5,128 nucleotides of DNA from Hyphomicrobiales bacterium (GTDB lineage Bacteria; Pseudomonadota; Alphaproteobacteria; Rhizobiales; Aestuariivirgaceae), in NCBI GenBank assembly GCA_013002595.1, contig JABDJG010000089.1:1-5128 (forward strand), given 5' to 3'. The position numbers and the translations under genes are program-made. Shown here in pieces: positions 1 through 5,128 of this stretch. Position 1 is the stretch's first letter; the number at the start of each line of letters is the position of its first letter. The notes beneath the pieces are model-generated. The model saw nothing but the letters and a program-made list of their open reading frames with translations, had not been told where the DNA came from and searched no databases.

Positions 1-1
1 G

Positions 2-232
2 AATTGGCCATTCACCGAGGTTATTTTGTCTTGCCGGTCAATCGTGAAAACTGTCGGCGAGCGTGTATTCAAGGCTCTGTCCCCAGCACTCGTCTTCGAT
101 GGTTACCCAAGTGAACCGATTGTGCCCGACAACTCTGTTCCCGACAACCAGCAACAAGTAGCATTGTCACGGCACCTTGACTCATCATTGGTTGAGTGTG
201 AGTTTTTGATTCGCGGGACTATTGGCGATTAG
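2..232 (+). CDS. 3' end of an unidentified gene, possibly a LacI-type regulator (partial)
   Basis: An open frame runs from the left edge to a TAG at 230-232 (76 codons visible), so the true start may lie outside the window. There is a possible TTG start at 26 but no convincing ribosome-binding site for it. I do not firmly recognise the product. Two short stretches recall the end of LacI/GalR regulators: VGERVFKAL resembles the 'GrrAvelLl' helix, and the last residues, EFLIRGTIGD, resemble the usual C-terminal 'LvvRgTt'. The spacing between the two is longer than normal for that family. G+C is about 51% and third-position G+C about 54%, well below the other genes here, so the frame could also be non-coding or acquired DNA. 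The segment contains a 15-bp near-tandem duplication (121-150) that gives the peptide VPDNSVPDN. Confidence 0.3.
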   Translation, partial: NWPFTEVILSCRSIVKTVGERVFKALSPALVFDGYPSEPIVPDNSVPDNQQQVALSRHLDSSLVECEFLIRGTIGD

Positions 233-241
233 GGGGAACCG

Positions 242-367
242 TTGAGAAAATCAGTGGTGGTGTTGACCGGAGCCCTGTGCGCGATGCTGTTGGGGACCGC
301 ACGCAACAAGGCCTGTCTGCTCGGGCAGGCGGCAAGCGCTGTATCGCTGGGCGCGACCGCCGGGTGA
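242..367 (+). CDS. Doubtful 41-codon ORF with signal-peptide-like start
   Basis: TTG at 242 lies 5 nt after AGGGGG (231-236), itself directly after the preceding stop codon. The frame ends at TGA 365-367. The peptide begins MRKSVVVLTGALCAMLLGTA: a positive N-terminus followed by a hydrophobic stretch, as in a secretion signal. The rest (about 20 residues, rich in A, G and S) matches nothing I recognise, and no lipobox is visible. After the stop, the +1 frame continues with a hydrophobic run (ETMAALAVALIKRD, from 366), so this could be a decayed or frameshifted small envelope protein, or chance. There is no other gene in 233-427. This stretch also serves as the leader of the RidA-like gene. 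Confidence 0.2.
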   Translation: MRKSVVVLTGALCAMLLGTARNKACLLGQAASAVSLGATAG

Positions 368-415
368 GACGATGGCCGCACTGGCGGTGGCTTTGATCAA
401 ACGAGACACAAAAGC

Positions 416-419
416 GGAG
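416..419 (+). promoter_or_regulatory. Ribosome-binding site of the RidA-like gene
   Basis: GGAG lies 8 nt upstream of ATG 428. It decides the start: the in-frame TTG at 422 would leave only 2 nt of spacing, and the first RidA domain needs no extra N-terminal residues. Confidence 0.7.
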
Positions 420-427
420 AATTGGTC

Positions 428-1648
428 ATGGAACAAATGTGGCGTTGGCCAAGCGAGCGGGTGCACCATGTCTCGGGCTCGGCCGGGGCTTTGACCTTTG
501 TCGGCGGCGCGGGAGCGTTTGACAGCTCAGGGCATATCGCACATCCAGGCGACCTCGATGCCCAGATCGTTGCGGCGGTCGGCAATGTCGCCGATGCGCT
601 TGCAGCTGAAGGCGCGGCGCTGTCTGATATCGTCCGCGTGAAAGCCTATTACACATCGGATGTCGATGACTGGCATGTCATTGCCCGGATCGCAGAACTT
701 TTGGCCGATGATCCGATGCCGGCGATCAGCACCGTGCCGGAACCGCTGCAGCCGTTTGACGGCCAGGTGATCCAGTTGCAGGTGATCGCTCTGAAGGGCT
801 GGCGCTCGGGCAGCGATGTCCGGTTTGCCACTCGCCCGGTGCCGCCGACCTGGCAGGACCGGTTCGGCGCGCGGCAGGTGACCGGCGGACTGCGGGCAGG
901 CGAGTTCATTGCAGTGTCGAACCGGACGGCTGCCGACGAGGACGGCGCCATGGCTGAGGCCGCAGACGGCGTTGCCCAAAGCCACAGCATCATGGCCTGT
1001 CACGAGGCGACCCTGGCCGAGCTTGGCGCCGGGATGCAGGATTGCGTGAAGATGGAGGGTCATTTTTACGGCACGACCCGTGCCGACTGGGCACCGCTTG
1101 CCCTGGCCCGCGCCAGTCATTTTGCCGAGCCCGGCCCGCCGGCAACGGTTGTGCCGTGCCAGAGGCTCAACCCTGAAGGCGCCGTCACCAAGATCGATGT
1201 GCTGGCCATGCGCGAAAAGCGCAACAGCTACGATAAATACATCCCGCGCCAGGACAGCTGGCCGGACCGCGTCTGGGACTGGCCGCTCAATCTGCCGTAT
1301 CGCCAGGCCGTGCGCCTGCGCGGCACCATCTGGCTCGGCGGCCAGGTGCCCTCAGAACCTTATGCCAATTCGGGCCGGCGCATGATGCCGGGCAACCTGG
1401 CAGGCCAGACCCGCATGACGATGTCCTACATCGAAGACCTCCTGCGCGGTTTCAACCGCCGCCCTGCCGATCTCAAACTGATGGTCTGCTATTACACCTG
1501 CAGCGAGGGTGAAAAGACCACCCACATGATGCTCGACCTGTTGTCGCAATGCCTCGGCAGCGCCCTGCCACCAACAACGCTGGTGCCCAAGACCATGATG
1601 CATACACCGGAGAACACAGTGGAAATCTGGGGCGTGGCGCAAGGGTAG
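428..1648 (+). CDS. Triple-domain RidA/YjgF family protein lacking the catalytic arginines
   Basis: A 406-residue protein made of three successive RidA (YjgF/YER057c/UK114) domains, at about residues 10-123, 147-262 and 288-404. A usual RidA protein is about 130 residues and works as a trimer, so this chain may fold as a one-chain trimer (inference). Family features include the start strand of domain 1 (ALTFVGGAGAF), the helix-strand DIVRVKAYYTSD, and the closing strands QVIQLQVIAL, VTKIDVLAM and TVEIWGVAQ. True RidA enzymes hydrolyse reactive enamines/imines with an arginine in the motif P-A-R-S-x-V-E (Arg105 of E. coli RidA). Here the equivalent residues are Ile100, Ala239 and Thr383, each followed by S/T-x-V-P. 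By the established subfamily scheme this places it with the Rid groups lacking deaminase activity, whose functions are poorly known. The gene is convergent to the peptide transporter, so the two are neighbours but not co-transcribed. The family call is firm; the function is unknown. Confidence 0.9.
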   Translation: MEQMWRWPSERVHHVSGSAGALTFVGGAGAFDSSGHIAHPGDLDAQIVAAVGNVADALAAEGAALSDIVRVKAYYTSDVDDWHVIARIAELLADDPMPAISTVPEPLQPFDGQVIQLQVIALKGWRSGSDVRFATRPVPPTWQDRFGARQVTGGLRAGEFIAVSNRTAADEDGAMAEAADGVAQSHSIMACHEATLAELGAGMQDCVKMEGHFYGTTRADWAPLALARASHFAEPGPPATVVPCQRLNPEGAVTKIDVLAMREKRNSYDKYIPRQDSWPDRVWDWPLNLPYRQAVRLRGTIWLGGQVPSEPYANSGRRMMPGNLAGQTRMTMSYIEDLLRGFNRRPADLKLMVCYYTCSEGEKTTHMMLDLLSQCLGSALPPTTLVPKTMMHTPENTVEIWGVAQG

Positions 1649-1668
1649 GACGGTAGCGATTATTGACC
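1649..1668. repeat. Left arm of imperfect inverted repeat after the RidA-like gene
   Basis: This arm starts on the base after the TAG stop and pairs with 1736-1755 over 20 positions, 17 of them Watson-Crick. The three mismatches (1654/1750, 1658/1746, 1661/1743) all become G-U pairs in RNA made from the plus strand, so the RidA-like transcript could form an uninterrupted 20-bp stem with a 67-nt loop. No U-tract follows, so it is not a typical intrinsic terminator. It may be a 3' protective structure or the remains of a small inverted-repeat element. Confidence 0.6.
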
Positions 1669-1735
1669 GATTCCGTGCCGAACAGGCTGCTAAAGCGGTT
1701 TGCTCTTAATGTGGACCCTTTGCCCCCATCAACTG

Positions 1736-1755
1736 GGTCAATGATTGCTGCCGTC
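1736..1755. repeat. Right arm of imperfect inverted repeat between convergent genes
   Basis: Partner of 1649-1668, ending 14 bp short of the ATPase stop codon at 1770. GGTA occurs just outside both arms (1644-1647 and 1756-1759). This could be a 4-bp target duplication, but the left copy is separated from the arm by one base, so the support is weak. The repeat is the only structure I see in the 121-bp gap between the convergent genes; no clear rho-independent terminator is visible for either side. Confidence 0.55.
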
Positions 1756-1769
1756 GGTACAATGTGCTG

Positions 1770-3383
1770 TCAGGCCGCACGCCAGGTCCGTCCTGGGACA
1801 GCCGCCAGGAGTTCCTTGGTGTAGGACGCTTGCGGGTCGGCAAAAATGGCAGCGGTCGGGCCGGTCTCGACGACCTCGCCATACCGCATGACCGCAAGCC
1901 TGTCGCAAACCTGGGCCGCCACGCGCAGATCGTGGGTGATGAAGATCATCGACAGCGCCATGCGTTCGCGGATTTCATCGAGAAGCCGCAGGATCTGTGC
2001 CTGGATCGAAACGTCAAGCGCCGAAACCGGTTCGTCGGCCACGAGCACGTCGGGGTTCAAAGCCAGAGCGCGTGCGATGCCAATACGCTGGCGTTGACCG
2101 CCGGAGAACTCGTGAGGAAAGCGCCCGTATGCGCGCTCGTCCAGACCAACGATAGAGAGCAACTCGCGCGCCCTGTCCTGTGCTTCGGTTTGTGACACGC
2201 CCTGAAGCAACGGGCCCTGCATGATGATTTTGCCAACCCGTGTGCGCGGATTGAGCGAGGCAAACGGGTCCTGAAATATCATCTGGATACTGGCGCGATA
2301 GGGCCGCATCTCGGCCCGGCCCAGCGGCCTCAGGTCCGTGCCGTTCAGCATGATCTTGCCGTTGTCGGCATCGATCAGGCGGACGATACAGCGTGCAACG
2401 GTAGACTTTCCCGATCCGCTCTCGCCGACGATGCCAAGCGTTTCGCCATGTCTGAGTTCGAGCGTTACATCACTGGCCGCCGTGACGGTGCGCTCTGCTG
2501 CGCCAAGGCCGATGATACTGCCGCCGCTCCGGAAAACCTTGGTGAGCCCTTCAACCTGAAGCACCGGTTGCTCCGATTGATCGCGCGGCGGGCGGGGCGT
2601 CAGACTGGGCACGGCGTCAATCAGCGTTTGGGTATAGGGATGCTGCGGATTGTTGAGAACCTCTTCAGCTGTGCCGGTCTCCACCAGCTTGCCCTGTTGC
2701 ATCACCGCAACCCGGTCGGCGATATCGGCAACGACACCGAAATCATGGGTTATGAACAGGACACCGGTGTTGTGCGCGGCCTGCATCTCCTTGATGAGTT
2801 TGAGGATTTGCGCCTGCGTGGTCACGTCAAGGGCAGTGGTCGGCTCATCGGCAATCAGTATCTTGGGATCGAGCGCAAGCGCCATCGCGATCATCGCGCG
2901 CTGGCGTTGGCCGCCCGACAACTCGTGCGGATAGGCGCGCATGATATGTTCCGGGTCGGGCAGATGCACATCGTCCAGCAAAGCCAGCGCGCGCATGCGC
3001 CGCTCCTTGCGCCGCATCGCCACATGGAAACGGAAAACCTCGTCGATCTGATCGCCAATCGTCATCACCGGGTTGAGCGCGGTCATCGGCTCCTGAAAGA
3101 TCATCGAGATCGCGCTGCCGCGGATGTCGCGCATCCGGGCATCGGAGACATTGACGAGGTCCTCGCCATCCATACGAATGCTGCCATCGACCACCCGCAC
3201 ATGCGGCTTCGGCAGAAGCCCCATGACGGCGCGGGCCGTCAGCGACTTGCCTGAGCCGCTCTCGCCGACGATGCACAGGATCTCGTTGGGCGCCAGGTCG
3301 AGGTCGACAGCCTCGACAGCGCGCTCGCGCTCGGAACCCTCCGGCAGGCAGATATTGAGGTTGCGGATTTCGAGCAGGCTCAT
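1770..3383 (-). CDS. Peptide-type ABC transporter, fused double ATPase (DppD-DppF style)
   Basis: A 537-residue cytoplasmic ATPase carrying both nucleotide-binding domains of an oligopeptide/dipeptide/nickel-type importer in one chain, as in YejF and GsiA. Domain 1 (about 1-260): Walker A GESGSGKS 40-47, Q-loop Gln97, signature LSGGQ 155-159, Walker B ILIADEP 175-181, H-loop His213. Domain 2 (about 273-535): Walker A GESGSGKST 320-328, Gln371, signature FSGGQ 426-430, Walker B VLVADEP 446-452, His484. Both sites look intact for ATP hydrolysis. Each domain is followed by the extension typical of oligopeptide transporters: PQHPYT (246-251) in the first, and a degenerate PQASYT (517-522) in the second. 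The ATG at 3383-3381 overlaps the permease stop (ATGA, 3383-3380) and has its own GGGAG 5 nt upstream. It energises the two permeases encoded before it. The exact substrate cannot be read from the sequence. Confidence 0.96.
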   Translation of the reverse strand: MSLLEIRNLNICLPEGSERERAVEAVDLDLAPNEILCIVGESGSGKSLTARAVMGLLPKPHVRVVDGSIRMDGEDLVNVSDARMRDIRGSAISMIFQEPMTALNPVMTIGDQIDEVFRFHVAMRRKERRMRALALLDDVHLPDPEHIMRAYPHELSGGQRQRAMIAMALALDPKILIADEPTTALDVTTQAQILKLIKEMQAAHNTGVLFITHDFGVVADIADRVAVMQQGKLVETGTAEEVLNNPQHPYTQTLIDAVPSLTPRPPRDQSEQPVLQVEGLTKVFRSGGSIIGLGAAERTVTAASDVTLELRHGETLGIVGESGSGKSTVARCIVRLIDADNGKIMLNGTDLRPLGRAEMRPYRASIQMIFQDPFASLNPRTRVGKIIMQGPLLQGVSQTEAQDRARELLSIVGLDERAYGRFPHEFSGGQRQRIGIARALALNPDVLVADEPVSALDVSIQAQILRLLDEIRERMALSMIFITHDLRVAAQVCDRLAVMRYGEVVETGPTAAIFADPQASYTKELLAAVPGRTWRAA

Positions 3384-4213
3384 TGTCGCTCCCGCAATCG
3401 TGGGTTAAGGGCATCGTTCAACCCTTCGCCGACCAGGTTGATCGCCAGCACGGTGATCAGGATCGCGATGCCGGGAAAGGTGACCACCCACCATGCCGAA
3501 CGCAGCAGAGTGCGTCCGGCCCCGACCTGGAAGCCCCAGCTCATGATGTTGGGATCGCCGAGACCGAGGAACGCCAGCCCGCTCTCGATCAGGATCGCCG
3601 TGGCGACCATCAGCGAGCCGATCACGATAATCGGCGACAGGCAGTTTGGCAGGATCTCACCGAGCATGATCCGCACATCACTCATCCCCAGCGTGTGACA
3701 GGCCTGCACGAACTCCCGGTTTTTCAGCGACAGGAATTCGCCGCGCACCAACCGGGCAACCGCAGGCCAGGAGACAACGGCGATGGCGATGACAATGCTC
3801 TTGATCGACGGTTTCATGATCGCGACCAGCAGGATCGCGAACACGAACGACGGGATGGTCTGGAACATCTCGGTGGTCCGCATCAACAGATCATCGATCT
3901 TGCCACCGTAGTAGCCGGCAAGCCCGCCCATGATCGTGCCGAAACCGACGGCAACGACGGTGGCGAGCAGACCGATCAACAGCGAGGTCTTCGCACCATG
4001 GGCGATGCCTGCTGCCACATCACGGCCGAGCGAGTCGCTGCCCAGGAGAAATCCGTTCTGTCCAGGTGGCGACATGGCGCGGCCAACCAGGCTGAACGGG
4101 TCGGCGGGATAGAACAGCTGCGCGGTGGCCGCCATGACGATTACCAGCGCCAGAACGATCAGCCCGGCGACGGCCGAACGGTTGCGCTTGTAGAGTTGCC
4201 AGAATTGCCGCAT
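3380..4213 (-). CDS. Peptide-type ABC transporter permease, DppC/OppC-like
   Basis: A 277-residue inner-membrane permease, full length for the DppC/OppC branch. Family marks: N-terminal cytoplasmic segment and first membrane helix (about 15-36); the LGSDSLGRD motif at 57-65, diagnostic for DppC-type subunits; further hydrophobic helices at about 75-100, 125-148, 190-212 and 245-262; the EAA loop that docks on the ATPase at about 167-186 (REFVQACHTLGMSDVRIM); SGLAFLGLGDP at 211-221; and NLVGEGLNDALNPRLRER at the end. It pairs with the permease at 4483-5128 to form the channel. The ATG at 4213 is preceded directly by an in-frame TAA, so no longer form is possible. The bases just upstream belong to an inserted element and hold no Shine-Dalgarno sequence, so initiation probably depends on coupling to upstream translation. 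The gene overlaps the ATPase gene by 4 bp. Confidence 0.95.
   Translation of the reverse strand: MRQFWQLYKRNRSAVAGLIVLALVIVMAATAQLFYPADPFSLVGRAMSPPGQNGFLLGSDSLGRDVAAGIAHGAKTSLLIGLLATVVAVGFGTIMGGLAGYYGGKIDDLLMRTTEMFQTIPSFVFAILLVAIMKPSIKSIVIAIAVVSWPAVARLVRGEFLSLKNREFVQACHTLGMSDVRIMLGEILPNCLSPIIVIGSLMVATAILIESGLAFLGLGDPNIMSWGFQVGAGRTLLRSAWWVVTFPGIAILITVLAINLVGEGLNDALNPRLRERQ
3389..3393 (-). promoter_or_regulatory. Ribosome-binding site of the ATPase gene
   Basis: GGGAG on the minus strand, 5 nt before the ATG at 3383 and inside the end of the permease gene. With the ATGA stop/start overlap it supports coupled translation of permease and ATPase. Confidence 0.65.
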
Positions 4214-4408
4214 TTAGGGTCTGTTGGGCTTCAGGTTGTGGTGCTGGCGTGGCCCATTTTGGCTGTGGCTAACTTTGAATAGCGCAGCGGGGCCCACCCC
4301 TTCAAGCCGCTCAAAGTGACGTCCACAGGCAAAATGGGCCTCGTCCCGAAAGGGATTTGCCAGGATTGGCCTATCTAGAGGCCTGTTCGTCGTTGAATAT
4401 GCCAGCAT
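4214..4408 (-). CDS. 64-codon ORF in the element, ending directly against the DppC-like start
   Basis: ATG at 4408-4406 follows a consensus AGGAGG. The frame runs through hairpin A and the left terminal repeat and stops at TAA 4216-4214, directly followed by the ATG of the DppC-like permease. The peptide starts MLAYSTTNRPLDRPILANPF and ends HHNLKPNRP. It has no hydrophobic helix or recognised motif, and about a third of it is spelled by inverted repeats, so a functional protein is doubtful. Its more likely value, if translated, is to bring ribosomes to the permease start, which lacks its own binding site. The GTG at 4423 is also in frame but would overlap the binding site. It could also be a chance frame. 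Confidence 0.4.
   Translation of the reverse strand: MLAYSTTNRPLDRPILANPFRDEAHFACGRHFERLEGVGPAALFKVSHSQNGPRQHHNLKPNRP
4215..4216. repeat. TA target duplication, copy next to second permease
   Basis: TA directly outside the left terminal repeat, one base from the ATG complement of the DppC-like gene. It matches the TA at 4484-4485. Two bases alone prove little; the support comes from the reconstructed TAAATG gene junction. Confidence 0.65.
4217..4247. repeat. Left terminal inverted repeat of the element
   Basis: 31 bp beginning GGGTCTGTTGGGCTTCAGG, complementary to 4453-4483. The three differences (repeat positions 4, 13 and 26) are all C/T transitions. Confidence 0.9.
4251..4340. repeat. 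Internal hairpin A of the element
   Basis: Arms pair as GGCCCATTTTG (4251-4261) with CAAAATGGGCC (4330-4340), then CTGTGG (4263-4268) with CCACAG (4323-4328), then ACTTTGA (4272-4278) with TCAAAGT (4311-4317). Small internal bulges separate these blocks and a 32-nt loop remains. It starts 3 nt after the left terminal repeat. Confidence 0.8.
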
Positions 4409-4452
4409 GTCCTTCCTCCTCACAAACCTCTATATAAACCAATCCTGGCAAA
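4356..4452. repeat. Internal hairpin B of the element
   Basis: A perfect 14-bp inverted repeat, TTTGCCAGGATTGG (4356-4369) with its complement at 4439-4452. Imperfect pairing continues inward to about 4385/4424. The outer edge touches the right terminal repeat at 4453 with no gap. The loop contains the AGGAGG site of the minus-strand small ORF. Confidence 0.85.
4415..4420 (-). promoter_or_regulatory. Consensus ribosome-binding site inside the element
   Basis: AGGAGG on the minus strand, 6 nt before an ATG at 4408-4406: optimal sequence and spacing, in the same direction as the transporter operon. Just upstream on the same strand is an AT-rich stretch, TTTATATAG (4438-4430), that could act as a -10 box. 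No well-spaced -35 box is visible, so I do not call a promoter. Confidence 0.55.
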
Positions 4453-4483
4453 CCAGCGCCACAACCTGAAACCCAACAGGCCC
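4453..4483. repeat. Right terminal inverted repeat of the element
   Basis: 31 bp complementary to 4217-4247, beginning CCAGCGCCACAACCTG and ending in CCC. Its last base (4483) is also the third base of the TAG stop of the DppB-like gene. Confidence 0.9.
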
Positions 4484-5128
4484 TAAGCCACTTCAATGCG
4501 TGGGTCGAGCCACGAGTAAATGATATCAACGATCAGGTTGACCGCCACCACGAGCAAGGCAGACAGCAGGAAGATGCCGAGCAGCAGGTTCAGATCGCGC
4601 GAGAACAGGGCTTCAAAGGCCAGCATCCCGAGGCCGGGCCAGGCGAACACCGACTCGACAATCACCGAACCGCCGATCAGCGCACCGACTTGAACGCCGG
4701 CCATCGTCACCACTGGCAAAAGCGCGTTGCGAAGGACATGAACGAACATGATCCGCCGTTCGGTCAGTCCTTTGGCACGGGCGGTGGTGACGTAATCCAT
4801 ACCCGCCTGTTCCAGCATCGATGCGCGCATCAACCGTGTATAGAGCGCCAGATAGAACAGCGAGAGCGTGATGGTTGGCAGCACCAGATGATGGGCGATG
4901 TCCCATACCCGGTCCCAGCCGGTGTAGAACATCGCTATGTTCTCCATCCCGCTGGTCGGGAACCATCCCAGGTTGAGCGCGAACACGACGATGAACATCA
5001 GCCCGACCCAGAACAGCGGGGTCGCGTAGGTGACCAGTGCGAACACCGAGATCAGCGTGTCGCGCCAGGTATTGAGACCCGACGCGGCCAGCAGACCGAG
5101 AACGATGCCGAAGCCGACGGCCAGCAAT
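4483..5128 (-). CDS. Peptide-type ABC transporter permease, DppB/OppB-like (5' end outside window)
   Basis: The C-terminal 214 residues of an inner-membrane permease. The family is normally 305-340 residues, so about 100 N-terminal residues lie beyond 5128. The first visible codon is a TTG (leucine) inside a membrane helix, not a start. Family marks by visible residue number: YATPLFWVGLM 34-44; the periplasmic GWFPTSG 54-60, typical of DppB-type subunits; HLVLPTITL 80-88; EAA loop DYVTTARAKGLTERRIMFVH 111-130 for contact with the ATPase; VESVFAWPGLGML 157-169; and SWLDPRIEV at the end. It is the first permease of the operon as seen; the solute-binding protein gene is probably further upstream. 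The stop is now TAG, its G being the end base of the inserted element; before insertion it was TAA joined to the next gene's ATG. Confidence 0.95.
   Translation of the reverse strand, partial: LLAVGFGIVLGLLAASGLNTWRDTLISVFALVTYATPLFWVGLMFIVVFALNLGWFPTSGMENIAMFYTGWDRVWDIAHHLVLPTITLSLFYLALYTRLMRASMLEQAGMDYVTTARAKGLTERRIMFVHVLRNALLPVVTMAGVQVGALIGGSVIVESVFAWPGLGMLAFEALFSRDLNLLLGIFLLSALLVVAVNLIVDIIYSWLDPRIEVA
4484..4485. repeat. TA target duplication, copy inside the DppB-like stop codon
   Basis: TA directly outside the right terminal repeat. On the minus strand it supplies the first two bases of the present TAG stop of the DppB-like gene. Confidence 0.65.

Larger units (their letters stand above)
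4217..4483. mobile_element. MITE-like element of 267 bp inserted between the two permease genes
   Basis: The element starts GGG and ends CCC, is bounded by 31-bp terminal inverted repeats (28/31 identical) and is flanked by TA on both sides (4215-4216 and 4484-4485). It encodes no transposase, so it would move only with one supplied in trans. TA duplication is known for IS630/Tc1-type and some IS5-group transposases; which family applies here is not determined. Deleting the element and one TA joins GTGGCT-TA to AATG, giving a TAAATG stop/start junction for the two permeases, which argues for a real insertion. Between the terminal repeats lie two long imperfect hairpins (4251-4340 and 4356-4452). 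Confidence 0.85.

Noticed and set aside
121..150. 15-bp near-tandem duplication
   Set aside because: Two copies with 12/15 identity only; too short to call a repeat array or regulator iterons. Noted within the partial gene.
392..401. Perfect palindrome TTTGATCAAA upstream of the RidA-like gene
   Set aside because: A 10-bp palindrome is expected several times by chance in 5 kb, and there is no second site or promoter boxes to make it an operator.
422..427. TTG start for the RidA-like gene
   Set aside because: It leaves only 2 nt after GGAG; ATG 428 has proper spacing.
527..1120. Minus-strand open frame of 197 codons
   Set aside because: Antisense to the first two RidA domains, with no recognisable motif and no ribosome-binding site.
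1669..1735. Intrinsic terminator in the convergent gap
   Set aside because: No compact GC stem followed by a T-run on either strand; only the wide inverted repeat is present.
2448..3254. Long plus-strand open frame of 268 codons
   Set aside because: It lies fully antisense to the ATPase gene, whose two ATPase domains are intact. Its peptide is rich in R, H and D, typical of the complement of a GC-rich gene.
3383..4282. Plus-strand open frame of 299 codons
   Set aside because: Antisense to the DppC-like permease. The composition (many Q, D, H and R, no domain) is that of a shadow frame in GC-rich DNA.
4430..4464. Promoter on the minus strand inside the element (TTTATATAG with TTGTGG upstream)
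   Set aside because: The spacing between the two boxes is about 22 nt, too long for a standard promoter, and no better -35 box is present.

Overview
The window reads as part of a GC-rich (about 60-65% G+C in coding regions) Gram-negative genome. Codon use and the protein families fit an alphaproteobacterium, most likely Hyphomicrobiales (Rhizobiales); this is an inference from style, not proof. Two well-supported transcription units converge near position 1700.

Left part, plus strand. Positions 2-232 hold an open frame that runs in from the left edge and may be the 3' end of a regulator gene (weak LacI-like C-terminal signature). Positions 233-427 hold a doubtful 41-codon ORF with a hydrophobic start. 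Then comes a strong gene (428-1648) for a 406-residue protein made of three tandem RidA/YjgF domains. All three lack the arginine needed for imine deaminase activity. The 121-bp gap after it holds a 20-bp imperfect inverted repeat that starts on the base after the stop codon.

Right part, minus strand, read from 5128 down to 1770. This is an oligopeptide/dipeptide-type ABC importer operon: a DppB/OppB-like permease (5' end outside the window), a DppC/OppC-like permease, and one long ATPase with two fused nucleotide-binding domains (DppD-DppF style). The second permease and the ATPase overlap by ATGA, so they are probably translationally coupled. The periplasmic binding protein is not in the window and would be expected upstream, beyond 5128. 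The permeases form the channel and the fused ATPase powers it, taking up peptides or peptide-like/amino-acid-derived solutes.

The most notable feature is a 267-bp non-autonomous, MITE-like element (4217-4483) between the two permease genes. It has 31-bp terminal inverted repeats (28/31), a TA duplication at its ends, and two large internal hairpins that fill the space between the repeats. Removing the element and one TA gives a TAAATG junction, so it landed exactly between the stop of the first permease and the start of the second. Its first base rebuilds the stop codon as TAG. It carries an AGGAGG ribosome-binding site and a 64-codon ORF that stops directly against the start codon of the second permease, so it may have supplied a new translational coupling for the downstream genes.
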